A stretch of DNA of 64,000 nucleotides from Xanthobacter tagetidis (GCF_003667445.1 NZ_RCTF01000012.1:62001-126000); one strand, 5' to 3'. Numbered from the stretch's first letter, positions 37,971 through 47,698 are shown. Numbers and translations are program-made. The notes: generated by a model not told the origin, from the sequence alone.

Positions 37971-38807
37971 ATGCTGCAGAACATCAAGAGCGTACTCATC
38001 GGCATGACGGAAGAGGGCATCGACGAGCCGTCGGCGGCGCTCGCTTATGGCATCTCGCTGGCCGAGAAGTCGGGCGCCCATGCCACCATCCAGGCGGCGT
38101 CGCTGAAGGTCGTGCTCGGCAGCACCTTGGTGAATTCCATGGGCGCCAACCTGGTCGCTGCGCACAACCGGCGCCTGCGCGAGCTGGCAGCCGCGGTGGG
38201 CGAGCGGGCGCGCGGCGATGCGGCGGCAGCGGGCGTCGCGGCCTCGGTGGAGACGCCCCAGCTCGCCTATGGCCAGCTTGTGGAGGTGTTCGTCGCCCAG
38301 GCCATGGTGCACGACATCGCCATCGTCGACAGCGAGACGGCGACCGTGAACGCGGACCGCGGCCTGATCGAGGCGCTGCTGTTCGAGAGCGGCCGTCCGG
38401 TCATGGTGATTCCGGAGCATTGCGACACCTTCAAGGGCAAGCGCATCGTCGTCGCCTGGGATGCGAGCCCGCGCGCCGCGCGCGCCGTGAACGACGCCAT
38501 GTCCTTTCTGAAGGCGGCGGAGGCGGTGGAGGTGCTGGCGGTCGGCTCCGAGAAGGAACTCTCGAAGTCCATCCCCGGCGCCGAGCTGGCCCCGCACCTC
38601 GCCCGCCACGGCGTCAACGTGACGGTGAAGAACCTCGTCTCCCAGGGCTCCATCGCCGCGACCATCGCCGATCAGCTGGACCTGTTCGGCGCCGACATGC
38701 TGGTGATGGGCGCGTTCAACCATTCGCTGATGCGCGAATGGGTGCTCGGCGGCGTCACCGAGAGCATGCTGAAGGAAACCAAGGTCCCGCTGTTCCTGTC
38801 CTACTGA
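37971..38807 (+). CDS. Tandem-domain universal stress protein
   Basis: A 278-aa protein with two UspA-like folds (about 5-145 and 155-278). The second repeat holds the more typical pieces, KRIVVAWDASPRAARAV and ADMLVMGAFNHSLMREWVLGGVTESML, where the G-2x-G-9x-G(S/T) ATP loop is only partly matched. ATP binding is therefore uncertain. The ATG at 37971 follows GGGAGGAAGG. It appears to be a single-gene unit. Confidence 0.9.
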   Translation: MLQNIKSVLIGMTEEGIDEPSAALAYGISLAEKSGAHATIQAASLKVVLGSTLVNSMGANLVAAHNRRLRELAAAVGERARGDAAAAGVAASVETPQLAYGQLVEVFVAQAMVHDIAIVDSETATVNADRGLIEALLFESGRPVMVIPEHCDTFKGKRIVVAWDASPRAARAVNDAMSFLKAAEAVEVLAVGSEKELSKSIPGAELAPHLARHGVNVTVKNLVSQGSIAATIADQLDLFGADMLVMGAFNHSLMREWVLGGVTESMLKETKVPLFLSY

Positions 38808-38986
38808 CCCTGTTCGGCGCACGGCCGCCGTCCAGGATAGGGCGCCCACGCTCGTCCCTCAGGGGTGCGGGGCAGCCTCTCGGGGAACCGCCCCGACCTC
38901 CGCGCCGTTCCGACCAGGGCGCCGGCTCCCGCGTTGTGGCGCCTGCGGCGGGTGGCTATGGTCGGCCCGATGCGAGGAGACAGGTC

Positions 38987-39532
38987 ATGAAATGGGTTGT
39001 GCTGGTCGGCAGCGTGCGCAAGGGCTCCTATAATGCGGCGGTCGCCCGCGCGTTGCCCGCGCTCGCTCCGGAAGGCGTCGCAGTGGACCTCCTGGGCTCG
39101 GTGGCGGGCCTGCCGATCTATGACGGCGACATCGAGGCCGCCGGCATGCCCGAGCCGGTGACGGCCATGGGCCGGGAGATCGCCGGCGCGGACGGCCTCG
39201 TCATCGTCACCCCGGAATACAACTACTCGGTGCCCGGCGGCCTGAAGAACGCCCTCGACTGGCTCTCGCGCATCAAGGAGCGCCAGCCGCTGAAGGGCAA
39301 GCCGACGCTGATCCTCTCCGCCTCGCCCGGCGCGCTCGGCGGCGCCCGCGCGCAGTATCACCTGCGCCAGGTGCTGGTGGCGCTCGACGCCCCGGTCATG
39401 AACATGCCGGAGGTGATGATCTCCCAGGCCAACAAGAAGATCGAGGACGGCGCGATCGTCGACGAGGGCACCTCCGCCTTCGTCGGCAAGCAGCTCGCCG
39501 CCTTCAAGACCTTCGTGGAGAAGCATCTCTAG
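38987..39532 (+). CDS. NAD(P)H-dependent FMN reductase (flavodoxin-like)
   Basis: A 181-aa flavodoxin-fold reductase of the SsuE/ChrR/azoreductase group. The FMN phosphate loop GSVRKGSYNAAVARAL and the PEYNYSVPGGLKNALDW motif are diagnostic. It likely supplies reduced flavin or reduces quinones or azo compounds. The ATG at 38987 follows GAGGAGACAGG. It converges with the L,D-transpeptidase gene. Confidence 0.93.
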   Translation: MKWVVLVGSVRKGSYNAAVARALPALAPEGVAVDLLGSVAGLPIYDGDIEAAGMPEPVTAMGREIAGADGLVIVTPEYNYSVPGGLKNALDWLSRIKERQPLKGKPTLILSASPGALGGARAQYHLRQVLVALDAPVMNMPEVMISQANKKIEDGAIVDEGTSAFVGKQLAAFKTFVEKHL

Positions 39533-39546
39533 GGGGGCGGCGCGGC

Positions 39547-40215
39547 TCAGGCCGAATTCTGCCCGCCCGCCGGAAGCACGACCGCCTTCGATCCCACCGG
39601 CACGCGCCGGTAGAGGTCGATGATGTCCTGGTTGAGCAGCCGCACGCATCCCGACGATACCATGGTGCCGATGCTCCAGGGCTCGGTCGTGCCGTGCAGG
39701 CGGTAGAGCGTGTCCTGCCCGTCGCGGTAGAGATAGAGCGCGCGCGGCCCGAGCGGGTTTCCCGGGCCGCCCGGCAGGCCGGCGGCATATTGGGCGTAGC
39801 GCTCGGGCTCGCGCCGGATCATGGCGGCGGTGGGGGTCCAATGGGGCCACTCGGCCTTGCGGGCGATGGTGGCGGCGCCCTCGAAGTTGAATCCCTCCTG
39901 CTTGCCCACGCCGACCCCGTAGCGGATTGCGCGGCCGCGTTCGAGAACGAGATAGGCATAGCGCGCGCCGGGATCGACGACGATGGTGCCCGGCTGTTCC
40001 CGCGTCGCATAGGCGACCTCGCGCCGGAGAAACCGCGCATCCACCTCCGATAGGTCCACCGCCGGCACCTCGAACGGCTCGCCGGCGACGGCCGCATACA
40101 TCCGCAGATGGGCGGGATCGGGCAGCGGCGCGGCGGCGTCGAGGCTCCGGTTCTCCGCGCCGGCGCATCCCGTCAGCAAGGCCGCGCCGCCCAAGGCGAA
40201 CGTGCGTCTGTCCAT
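39547..40215 (-). CDS. L,D-transpeptidase lipoprotein (YkuD domain)
   Basis: A 222-aa exported enzyme. The N-terminus MDRRTFALGGAALLTGCAG combines an RRxF Tat-like motif with a lipobox (LTGC), so a Tat-exported lipoprotein is likely. The catalytic YkuD signature is present near the C-terminus: RLHGT...SSGCVRLLNQD with the nucleophile cysteine. Such enzymes form 3-3 peptidoglycan cross-links or attach proteins. The ATG at 40215 has better spacing to ACGGAG than the adjacent ATG at 40218. It is divergent from a LysR gene. Confidence 0.92.
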   Translation of the reverse strand: MDRRTFALGGAALLTGCAGAENRSLDAAAPLPDPAHLRMYAAVAGEPFEVPAVDLSEVDARFLRREVAYATREQPGTIVVDPGARYAYLVLERGRAIRYGVGVGKQEGFNFEGAATIARKAEWPHWTPTAAMIRREPERYAQYAAGLPGGPGNPLGPRALYLYRDGQDTLYRLHGTTEPWSIGTMVSSGCVRLLNQDIIDLYRRVPVGSKAVVLPAGGQNSA

Positions 40216-40326
40216 CATGCTCCGTGCTTCCTCCGCCCGCCTGATCGCGGCGCGCCGAAGGAAAGGCATTGAGGCCGACAGGTCCAGACATTATGGAGTA
40301 ATGACGATCATAGCTTACGGATATGC

Positions 40327-41289
40327 ATGGACATCTCCCTCGCCTTGCGCGCCTTCATCCGCACGGTGGAGCGCGGTTCGGTCACCGCGGCGGCGCGCGA
40401 TCTCGGCGTGTCCCAGCCGGCGGTGACGAAGCATCTGCGGAACCTGGAGCGCCATGTGGGCGCCCGGCTGCTGGAGCGCTCGGCCCGGCTGGTGCGCGCC
40501 ACCCCGCAGGGTCAGGCGCTGTACGAGGCCAGCCGCCCGGCGCTCGCCGCCATCGATGCGGCGGTGGAAGGCGTGCGGCGCGACATGGGCGCCGTCGACG
40601 GCGCGCTGCGCCTGCATGCGCCCACCTGCATCGGCGCGCGGCACCTCCATCCCATCGTCATGGCGTTCCAGCGGCGTCATCCGCAGGTGACGGTCGATCT
40701 GGTGCTGGAAAACCGCGGCGTGGACCTCGTCTACGAGAATTTCGATCTGGCGGTGAAGTATGGCCGGCCCGAGGACCAGAACCTCATCGTCCGCAGACTC
40801 GGGCTGATCCGGCGCATCCTTGTGGCCTCGCCCGACTTCCTCGCGCGGTGCGGGCCGGTGGAGACCCTGGAGCGGCTGGGCGAGATCGACCTCGTCACCA
40901 CGCCCCGCGTGCTCTCGCAATGCGAGACGCTGCCCCTCGTGCGGGGCGGACGCACCATCGACGTTATGGTTCGCCCGCGGCTGCGGATCAATGCCGCGGA
41001 CGCCCTTGCGGCAACCCTGCTGGAGGGGCATGCGGCGGGCCCGGTGCAGGAACTGCTGGTGAGCGAGCACCTGCGCGCGGGGCGGCTGGTGCGCATCCTC
41101 GCCGACTACGAGGTGAAGCCCACGGAAGCCTTCATCGCCTATCCGTCGGTGCGCTTCATGCGGCCGGCGGTGCGCGCCTTCACCGATTTCGCCATTCCTG
41201 CGCTGCGGGCCATCGAAGGCATCTGGGCGGGCGAGGAGCGCGCGCCGGCGGCCGACGAGGGGGCGCGACCGGCGCTTCAGCCGCTATAG
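40327..41289 (+). CDS. LysR family transcriptional regulator
   Basis: A 320-aa regulator with the N-terminal winged helix (about 1-60: LRAFIRTVERGSVTAAARDLGVSQPAVTKHLRNLE) and a PBP2-like effector domain (about 90-295). It resembles the GcvA/CrgA-type LysR subgroup. Its effector is unknown; the divergent L,D-transpeptidase gene is the natural candidate target. Its 3' end overlaps the convergent queD gene by 13 bases. Confidence 0.92.
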   Translation: MDISLALRAFIRTVERGSVTAAARDLGVSQPAVTKHLRNLERHVGARLLERSARLVRATPQGQALYEASRPALAAIDAAVEGVRRDMGAVDGALRLHAPTCIGARHLHPIVMAFQRRHPQVTVDLVLENRGVDLVYENFDLAVKYGRPEDQNLIVRRLGLIRRILVASPDFLARCGPVETLERLGEIDLVTTPRVLSQCETLPLVRGGRTIDVMVRPRLRINAADALAATLLEGHAAGPVQELLVSEHLRAGRLVRILADYEVKPTEAFIAYPSVRFMRPAVRAFTDFAIPALRAIEGIWAGEERAPAADEGARPALQPL

Positions 41290-41639
41290 TCGGCGAACGA
41301 AAGCGGCGTCTCATAGACCCGGACCTGCGCGAGCTGCGGCAGGCGCGGGCGCACGCGCTCCCAGATCCACACGGCGATCAGCTCGGCGGTGGGGTTTTCC
41401 AGCCCTTCGATGTCGTTGAGGCAGTGGTGGTCGAGCTGCGCGAGCAGCGGGGCGAAGGCCGCCTCCACGTCGAAGAAGTCGACGACGAAGCCGGTCGCGG
41501 TATCCACCTCGCCCTCCAGCGTCAGGTCCACGCGGTAGGAATGGCCGTGCATGCGGAAGCAGCGGTGGGTCTGGGGCACCCGCGGCAGGAAATGCGCGGC
41601 CTCGAAGGTGAAGCCCTGGGTGATCCTCACGCGCGTCAT
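41277..41639 (-). CDS. queD: 6-carboxy-5,6,7,8-tetrahydropterin synthase
   Basis: Converts dihydroneopterin triphosphate (the FolE product) to 6-carboxytetrahydropterin in queuosine synthesis; 120 aa. Zinc histidines are seen in FEAAHFL and MHGHSYRV, and the Cys in HRCFRMHGHS is the catalytic thiol position. LDHHCLND and ENPTAELIAVWIWE are typical. It is coupled to queE by an ATGA overlap. Confidence 0.95.
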   Translation of the reverse strand: MTRVRITQGFTFEAAHFLPRVPQTHRCFRMHGHSYRVDLTLEGEVDTATGFVVDFFDVEAAFAPLLAQLDHHCLNDIEGLENPTAELIAVWIWERVRPRLPQLAQVRVYETPLSFADYSG

Positions 41640-42268
41640 GGGATGCCGATCATCTTGTGGGTCTGGAGGGACAGCCGCCAGCGCGGATGGCCGAGGCAAT
41701 AGGCGACCGCCGCCTGCGTGTGGGCGGCGCGCTCCGGCCCGTCCATGGGCTGGAGGAAGAAATGGGCGAAGTCGAGCTCCTCTGCCGCCTCCGGCATCAG
41801 GTCCGGCTGCGGGAAAACCAGCTTCAGCTCCTGCCCGCGCCGCTGGGCGAGCGCCGTGCCGGCCTTGGGGCTGACGCAGATCCAGTCGATGCCGTCGGGC
41901 GCCGCGATGGTGCCGTTGGTCTCCACCGCGATCTCGAAGCCTTCCGCGTGCACCGCCGCGATCAGTTCCGCGTCGAGCTGCAGCAGCGGCTCGCCGCCGG
42001 TGAACACGACGAAGCGGCGCGCGCGGTCCCCGTCCCAGGCGGCGGCGATGGCGCGCGCCAGCTCCGCCGCGTCGGCGAAGCGCCCGCCGCCTTCCCCGTC
42101 CGTGCCGACGAAGTCGGTGTCGCAGAAGCGGCATTGCGCCTCGGCGCGGTGCTCCTCGCGCCCGGTCCACAGGTTGCAGCCCGCGAAGCGGCAGAACACG
42201 GCCGCGCGCCCCGCCTGGGCGCCCTCGCCCTGGAGCGTCTTGAACATCTCTTTCACGGAATAGGCCAT
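41636..42268 (-). CDS. queE: 7-carboxy-7-deazaguanine synthase
   Basis: Radical SAM enzyme forming the deazaguanine ring of preQ0; 210 aa. The cluster-binding motif is the C-x14-C-x2-C variant (GCNLW...QCRFCDT) known in one QueE subgroup, rather than C-x3-C-x2-C. VKEMFKTLQGEGAQAGRAAVF and FTGGEPLLQ agree with the family. It pairs with queD; queC is not in the window. Confidence 0.96.
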   Translation of the reverse strand: MAYSVKEMFKTLQGEGAQAGRAAVFCRFAGCNLWTGREEHRAEAQCRFCDTDFVGTDGEGGGRFADAAELARAIAAAWDGDRARRFVVFTGGEPLLQLDAELIAAVHAEGFEIAVETNGTIAAPDGIDWICVSPKAGTALAQRRGQELKLVFPQPDLMPEAAEELDFAHFFLQPMDGPERAAHTQAAVAYCLGHPRWRLSLQTHKMIGIP

Positions 42269-42312
42269 GGGCCGACGCCTTTAGCCCAGCCGCCGCCGCG
42301 AGAGAAGCCCGC

Positions 42313-42339
42313 GGCGCGCCAGCGCGTCTCTGGCGCGCC
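42313..42339 (-). terminator. Hairpin at the end of the DUF900 hydrolase gene
   Basis: GGCGCGCCAG (42313-42322) pairs perfectly with CTGGCGCGCC (42330-42339) around a 7-base loop, and includes the stop codon of the gene. A terminator or mRNA-stabilising stem ahead of queE is plausible; there is no T-run. Confidence 0.5.
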
Positions 42340-43541
42340 TATTGCGCCGGGGCCGGGGCCGGAGCGGGGTGGGCGCCGGGAATGGCGGACACCCGGTCGA
42401 GGCCGACGATCTGCACGCCCTCCATCTGCACCGTGGAGGGCAGGGCGCCGGAGCCCGCCTGCTTGGCCAGCCGGCCGCGCAGTTCCGGCGCCATGGCGGC
42501 AAGCTGGGCGAACTTGCCGTGGTTGAAGCTGTCCAGCGCCTTCACGTCGGTCATGTCGACGACCACGGCGCCGAGGTCCACCAGCTCGGTGTCGTTGGTG
42601 TAGGCGCCGAGGCGGGTCTTGCCGCCGGCGATGAAGTCCGAGAAGCCCAGCGCCTTGTCGTCGCGCGAGACGATCACCACGAACGGCTTCGCCGGCTTGC
42701 CGAAGCGCTTCAACTGGGACTTGAACACGTCCACGTCGATGTCGGGGGCGGCGAGGATCACCTGGCCGACGCGCTCCACCGGCAGCCCCTTGCCGGAGAT
42801 GCGGATCTGGCGCAGCGCCTCCACCGTCACCCAATTGCCCATGGAGTGGGCCAGGAGCGAGACCTCTTCGGCATTGCTGGCGAAGGCGAGGCGCAGCGTC
42901 TCCTCCAGCGCGTCGCGCGCGGCTGTGGCGCTGTTGTTGTCGTAGACATAGGCCTCGGTGGTGGCGCGCGAGGCCCAGGTGAACAGCACCGGCACGCCCT
43001 CGCCGCCGGAATCCGCCGCCATCTGCGACAGGCGGTAGAGCGCTTCGGCATATTGCGTGTTGTAACCGTGGATGAAGACGAAGACCTTCTTCTGCCCCTT
43101 CGGCCGCTTCGCCAGCTCGCTGTTCAGCTCGGCGAGGAATTGCTGCGGCGTGTCGCGATAGACCGCCTCGCGCACCACCATGTCGGTCTCGGGATTGGCG
43201 GGCTGCGCCTTCGGCCATTCGATCTCGCCCGGCTTGTGGGCCGGCGGCACGGACATCTGCACCGTGGCGAAGGAGAGCGGCGCGCGCTCGCCGTTGTAGA
43301 AGGTGCCGGCCCGCGGGTCGCGGGCACGGGTGGAGGCGACCAGCACGGTCTGCTGCTTGGCGCCGGGCACGGCGGTCATGGCAATCGGGGTGAGGGCATC
43401 GGGGCCGGGCCGGTCGGCGCATCCGCCGAGCCCCAGGGCAAGCGCGAGCGCGACGACGCCCGGCGCCCAACTCCGCGCCCGGCGTCCGATCCCCGCTCCT
43501 GCGCGCAGCGGCGCGACTTCCTTACGCATGGTAACAGCCAC
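42339..43541 (-). CDS. Alpha/beta-hydrolase lipoprotein (DUF900 family)
   Basis: A 400-aa exported protein. A hydrophobic segment ending LALGLGGCAD forms a lipobox near residue 42, so it should be membrane-anchored. The DUF900 core shows VFVFIHGYNTQY and the nucleophile elbow LLAHSMGNW, with later Asp and His candidates in APDID and FNHGKF. Substrate unknown. The GTG at 43541 has AGGGGGG eight bases upstream; the ATG at 43529 has a poor site. Confidence 0.87.
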   Translation of the reverse strand: MAVTMRKEVAPLRAGAGIGRRARSWAPGVVALALALGLGGCADRPGPDALTPIAMTAVPGAKQQTVLVASTRARDPRAGTFYNGERAPLSFATVQMSVPPAHKPGEIEWPKAQPANPETDMVVREAVYRDTPQQFLAELNSELAKRPKGQKKVFVFIHGYNTQYAEALYRLSQMAADSGGEGVPVLFTWASRATTEAYVYDNNSATAARDALEETLRLAFASNAEEVSLLAHSMGNWVTVEALRQIRISGKGLPVERVGQVILAAPDIDVDVFKSQLKRFGKPAKPFVVIVSRDDKALGFSDFIAGGKTRLGAYTNDTELVDLGAVVVDMTDVKALDSFNHGKFAQLAAMAPELRGRLAKQAGSGALPSTVQMEGVQIVGLDRVSAIPGAHPAPAPAPAQ

Positions 43542-43819
43542 TTGGGTTTCCCCCCTGCCCAAGCCTATAGCAGAGCCTGAGGCGGGTTGCGCAATCGACG
43601 ATTTGCGGCCGCATCGACGCAGAGGTTGAAAAAAGGGTTAACGCAAGGTTGTCGGGGCGTGGATTTCATTGCGTTACTGCCGAGAATGATGAGTCGAAGG
43701 ATAGTCGGTATTGCGTCTGCGCAAATTCCGCTTGCGTGCCGCGCTCTCGCAACGCCGCGCCGACCGTCTTATCTCGGGGCAGACAAGACGCGGAGGCGAT
43801 CCTCCGCCCGGAGGACACC

Positions 43820-44761
43820 ATGCAGCTCACAGGCATCCACCACCTCACCGCGGTGACCGCCCAGGCCGCCGCCAACCACCGCTTCTATACCGGCACGCTC
43901 GGCATGCGGCTGGTGAAGAAGACCGTGAACCAGGACGACACCTCGGCCTATCACCTGTTCTATGCGGACGGCCTTGCCAATCCCGGCACCGACCTCACCT
44001 TCTTCGACTGGCCGGTGGCGCGCGAGCGGCGCGGCACGCACTCCATCGTGCGCACCCATCTGCGGGTCGCCGACGACGCGGCGCTCGATTTCTGGGCCGG
44101 CCGGCTCGCCGACGCCGGCGTCGCCCATGGCGGCATCGAGACCCGCGACGGGCGCAACCAGATCCTGTTCGAGGATTTCGAGGGCCAGCGCCTCGGCCTC
44201 GTTGTCGACGGCGGCAAGGGTCCCGGCGTGCCGTGGGAGAAGAGCCCGGTGTCCGCCACGCATCAGGTGCGCGGCCTCGGGCCGATCACCATGTCGGTGC
44301 CGGACCTGCGCTCCACCGGCGTGATCCTGAAGGACGTCATGGGCCTCAAGCAGGTGCGCGACTATGCCAGCGAGGACGGGCGGGCGGTCCATGTGTTCGA
44401 GATGGGCGAGGGTGGCCCCGCCGCCGAGCTTCACGTGAAGGTGGAGCCGGGCGTCGATCCCGCCGTGCAGGGCGCCGGCTCGGTGCACCACGTGGCGTTC
44501 CGCGTGCCCACCTTCGACCAATATGACGACTGGGCGGCGCGGCTGAAGGAATTGCGCATCCCCAACTCGGGCAAGGTGGACCGCTTCTACTTCCGCTCGC
44601 TCTATTTCCGCGAGCCCAACGGCGTGCTGTTCGAGCTTGCCACCGACGAGCCCGGCTTCACCGCCGACGAGCCGCTGGCGACGCTGGGCGAGAGCCTGTC
44701 ACTCCCGCCCTTCCTCGAAGGGCGCCGGGCGCAGATCGAGGCCAATCTCAAGCCGCTGTGA
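43820..44761 (+). CDS. VOC-family ring-cleaving dioxygenase-like protein
   Basis: A 313-aa protein with two vicinal-oxygen-chelate domains. Metal-ligand positions are visible in GIHHLTAVT (His), [10 protein letters not shown] (His) and [12 protein letters not shown] (Glu). It belongs to the group annotated as ring-cleaving (hydroquinone-type) dioxygenases, including MhqO/LinE relatives. An aromatic substrate is possible but no catabolic partner genes are adjacent. The ATG at 43820 follows CGGAGGACACC. Confidence 0.88.
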   Translation: MQLTGIHHLTAVTAQAAANHRFYTGTLGMRLVKKTVNQDDTSAYHLFYADGLANPGTDLTFFDWPVARERRGTHSIVRTHLRVADDAALDFWAGRLADAGVAHGGIETRDGRNQILFEDFEGQRLGLVVDGGKGPGVPWEKSPVSATHQVRGLGPITMSVPDLRSTGVILKDVMGLKQVRDYASEDGRAVHVFEMGEGGPAAELHVKVEPGVDPAVQGAGSVHHVAFRVPTFDQYDDWAARLKELRIPNSGKVDRFYFRSLYFREPNGVLFELATDEPGFTADEPLATLGESLSLPPFLEGRRAQIEANLKPL

Positions 44762-44776
44762 GGCGGTCCCGAAGAC

Positions 44777-44807
44777 GAGGCCCGGCCGGTCCCCCCGGCC
44801 GGGCCTC
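44777..44807. terminator. Perfect 13-bp hairpin between convergent genes
   Basis: Bases 44777-44789 pair without mismatch with 44795-44807 around TCCCC. It lies midway between the stops of the VOC gene (44761) and the AhpD-like gene (44823). This is a good bidirectional terminator candidate despite lacking a T-run. Confidence 0.7.
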
Positions 44808-44822
44808 TGCGTGTCCGAGAAC

Positions 44823-45305
44823 TCAGCTCCGTCGCGGCGCCAGGGGCGGGAAATGCAGGCCGCCGGCGATCCGGTTCCAGGCATTGATGGTGGCGATGGA
44901 CACCATCAGGTGCATCGCCTCGGCCTCGGAGAATTCCGCCAGCAGCGCGGCATGGGCGTCCGCCGTCACCGGCGCCGCTGCCATCAGAGTCACCCGTTCG
45001 GCGAAGGCGAGGGCGGCGCGCTCGCGGGCCGAGAACACCGGCGCGTCGCGCCAGGCGGCGACGAGGTCGAGCTTGTCCTGCGCGATCCCCAGCCGGCGCG
45101 CCACGTCAAGGTGGAAAGCGAGGCAGAAGGCGCAGCCGTTGATCTGCGACACGCGCAGCTTGACGATCTCGATCAGGTCCTTCTCCAGCCCCGCATCCTC
45201 CACCGCCTTGGTGAGGGCGCGCAGCGCCGCCACCGCCGCCGGGGCGGTCTCCTGGAAGCGGGCGTAGGAAAAATGCGGGATCTGCGTCTCGTGCGGCGTC
45301 GTCAT
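44823..45305 (-). CDS. AhpD-like carboxymuconolactone decarboxylase family protein
   Basis: A 160-aa alkylhydroperoxidase-like protein. The redox motif INGCAFCLAFHLDVAR (C-x2-C followed by His) is intact, consistent with a peroxidase or thiol oxidoreductase. The C-terminal half has SEAEAMHLMVSIATINAWNR, typical of the group. It is divergent from the LuxR-type regulator gene 160 bases away, which may control it. Confidence 0.9.
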   Translation of the reverse strand: MTTPHETQIPHFSYARFQETAPAAVAALRALTKAVEDAGLEKDLIEIVKLRVSQINGCAFCLAFHLDVARRLGIAQDKLDLVAAWRDAPVFSARERAALAFAERVTLMAAAPVTADAHAALLAEFSEAEAMHLMVSIATINAWNRIAGGLHFPPLAPRRS

Positions 45306-45465
45306 CCTGCCTGCGTCCCTCTGCGGTGGAGTCTTCCGGTGCAGGCATAGCACGGCTCCGGCCCTATCCGCCCAAGGGGTTGCGGCGAATCCAGGTTGAA
45401 GAAGGGTGTCCTGCGGTTGTATTTTACGCTCTAGAATGCAGTCGGGACGGGGCGGCAGGGCGGCA

Positions 45466-46563
45466 ATGGCGGCATTCGACGATCTCGATGTCCTGGACGG
45501 CCTCTACGAGGCGGCGGTGCTGCCCGAACTGTGGCCGGAGGCCATCGCCCGGTGCAGCGCGCAGGTCGGCGGCATCGGCGCGGTGATGTTCATGGCCCGA
45601 GCCGGCCAGACGCACGGCTTCTCTTCGCCGAACCTGAAGGCCAAGTTCGACGAATGGGTCGCCTCGGGGGCGATGGCCTACAATCCGCGCATCGAGCGGG
45701 CCATGGCGCGGCCTGATCTGCCGGTGGTCCGCGACCAGGATCTCTTCACCTTGGAAGAGATCGAGACGCTTCCCTATTTCCAGACCGTGCGCAGCTACGG
45801 CGTCGGCTGGTCGGTGGCGCTGAAGCAGCCGCTGCCGGACGATGCCTTCACCATCCTCAGCCTGGAGCGGCCGGGCACCGAGGCGGCGTTCGGCGACGAT
45901 GCCGTGCGCTGGCTGCTCGGCATGAAGCCCCATGTGGCGCGGGCGGCGGTGGCCTCCACGCGCCTCGCGCTGGAGCGGCTCGCGGCGACGCTCAACACCT
46001 TCACCGCGCTCGGCATTCCGGCGGCGACCGTGGCGCCGGGCGGGCGGATGATCGACGCCAATCCCGGCTTCGGCCGGTTCCTCGGCACGGTGTTCCTGGA
46101 CCGCCGCGTGCGCCTCGGCCTCGCCGAGCGCGGCGCGGATGCGCTGCTCGGCGAGGCGCTGGCGCGCCTTCATCGCGATCTGTGGTCGAAGGCGGTGGGG
46201 TCGATCCCGGTGCGGGCGGGGGAAGGGCACGGGCCGCTCGTCGTCCACGTGGTGCCCATGCGCCGCAGCGCGCACGACGTCTTTGCCGGCGCCGGCGCAC
46301 TCCTGGTGGTGAGCGAGCTGGGGGCGACGCAGACCCTCGACGCCGGGGTGATCCAGACGCTGTTCGACCTGACGCCGGCGGAAGCGCGGGTGGCGCGCAT
46401 GCTCGCCGAGGGGGCCGCGATCGGCGAGATCGCCGCGGCGCTCGCCGTGTCGGACAACACCGTGCGGGGCCATCTGAAGGTGGTGTTCCGCAAGAGCGGG
46501 GTCCACCGCCAGTCGGAGCTGGTGGCGCTGCTGCGCCCGGCCGTGAGCCCGCCCGCGCCGTGA
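45466..46563 (+). CDS. LuxR-type helix-turn-helix regulator
   Basis: A 365-aa regulator with a C-terminal GerE/LuxR domain (about 300-360: LTPAEARVARMLAEGAAIGEIAAALAVSDNTVRGHL) and a long N-terminal region without a response-regulator Asp pocket; it may be a PAS-like sensor. The ATG at 45466 has GGCAGGGCGG upstream; an ATG at 45436 is possible. Its position at the edge of the methylated-amine island makes it a candidate regulator of that island, by inference only. Confidence 0.88.
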   Translation: MAAFDDLDVLDGLYEAAVLPELWPEAIARCSAQVGGIGAVMFMARAGQTHGFSSPNLKAKFDEWVASGAMAYNPRIERAMARPDLPVVRDQDLFTLEEIETLPYFQTVRSYGVGWSVALKQPLPDDAFTILSLERPGTEAAFGDDAVRWLLGMKPHVARAAVASTRLALERLAATLNTFTALGIPAATVAPGGRMIDANPGFGRFLGTVFLDRRVRLGLAERGADALLGEALARLHRDLWSKAVGSIPVRAGEGHGPLVVHVVPMRRSAHDVFAGAGALLVVSELGATQTLDAGVIQTLFDLTPAEARVARMLAEGAAIGEIAAALAVSDNTVRGHLKVVFRKSGVHRQSELVALLRPAVSPPAP

Positions 46564-46570
46564 GCCGAAC

Positions 46571-47698
46571 TCAGCCGCGCTCCTCCAGCGGGTGGGTGCG
46601 CAGGCGCATGGGATCGTAGAACGGCGTGCGCACCACGTTGGCCTCGAAGGTCGCGTCGGCGTCCTTCACGTTGAGCGCGGTGCCGAGCGCGGTCACGGTG
46701 GGGATGAGCGAGACCAGCGCCAGCGATTTCATGAGGTGGCGGCTGTAGGTGGTGGAATTCACCACGCCCACCTCCTGCCCGTCCTTGAAGATCTTCGCGC
46801 CGGGCGTGATCGCCTTGGGCGCCAGCACCTCGATGCCGGCCTGGTGGGTGCGCTCGGTGCCCTTGCGCTTCACCAGCGCCGCCTTGCCGCGGAAGTCCGG
46901 CTTCGACAGGTCAACCGACCAGTCCATCAGCACCTCGAAGGGCGTGGTGTCCGTGTGCGGCATGTCAAACGGGAAGAACAGCAGCGCGCCTTCCACCCGC
47001 ACGATGTCGAGGCAGTCCCACGACACCGCCATGGCGCCGAAGGGCTTGCCGGCCTCCAGGATCTGGTCCCAGAGCGCCACCGCGTCCTGCGCCGCGCAGA
47101 ACACCTCGTAGCCGCGCTCGGCCGAATAGCCGCCGCGCGCCAGCGACACCGGCGTGCCGAACAGAGTGGTCCTGCCATGGCCGAAATAGGGGAGCGCCTT
47201 CAGGTCCATGGGCGTGTGCGGCGCGAGGATGTCGAGCGCCAGCGGACCTTGGAGCGAGAGGATGTGCACGTCGTCGTCGCGCGCGATGGCGACGTCGAAG
47301 CCCTTGGCGACCTCGGGCAGCGCCTCCTCCAGCGCGCCGCCGCCGTGGGACAGGCGGAAGTCGTTCGGCCCGTCCACATAGACCAGCACGTCGTCGATCA
47401 GGCCGCCGTCCTCGCCGACGATGGAGGAGATCATGGAGCGGCCGGGCTGGATCTTGGCGATGTCGGCGGTGAGAAGCTGGTTGAGGAAGGCGAGGGCCTC
47501 CCTGCCGGAGACATTGATGATCTTCAGCGCCGACACGTCGATCAGCCCGGCGCGATAGCGCACCGCCTCGGTCTCCAGATAGGGATCGGTGGCGTAGTGC
47601 TGGGGGATCGCCATGTTGTTCCAGGACTCTTCGAGCATCGAGCCCAGCTCCCGGTGACGCCCGTTGAGGATGGATTGCCTCCAGACGGTCTCGCTCAT
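46571..47698 (-). CDS. GcvT-like aminomethyltransferase family protein
   Basis: A 375-aa tetrahydrofolate-binding protein of the GcvT/DmdA family. Typical pieces are YRAGLIDVSALKIINVSGREALAFLNQLL, GGYSAERGYEVFC and the folate-site acidic residue region DCLDIVRVEGALLFF. Close to a dimethylamine monooxygenase set, it could be the folate-dependent subunit (DmmD-like) that captures the released one-carbon unit. It is divergent from the ACAD-like gene across a 345-base region carrying a shared 30-bp element. Confidence 0.82.
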   Translation of the reverse strand: MSETVWRQSILNGRHRELGSMLEESWNNMAIPQHYATDPYLETEAVRYRAGLIDVSALKIINVSGREALAFLNQLLTADIAKIQPGRSMISSIVGEDGGLIDDVLVYVDGPNDFRLSHGGGALEEALPEVAKGFDVAIARDDDVHILSLQGPLALDILAPHTPMDLKALPYFGHGRTTLFGTPVSLARGGYSAERGYEVFCAAQDAVALWDQILEAGKPFGAMAVSWDCLDIVRVEGALLFFPFDMPHTDTTPFEVLMDWSVDLSKPDFRGKAALVKRKGTERTHQAGIEVLAPKAITPGAKIFKDGQEVGVVNSTTYSRHLMKSLALVSLIPTVTALGTALNVKDADATFEANVVRTPFYDPMRLRTHPLEERG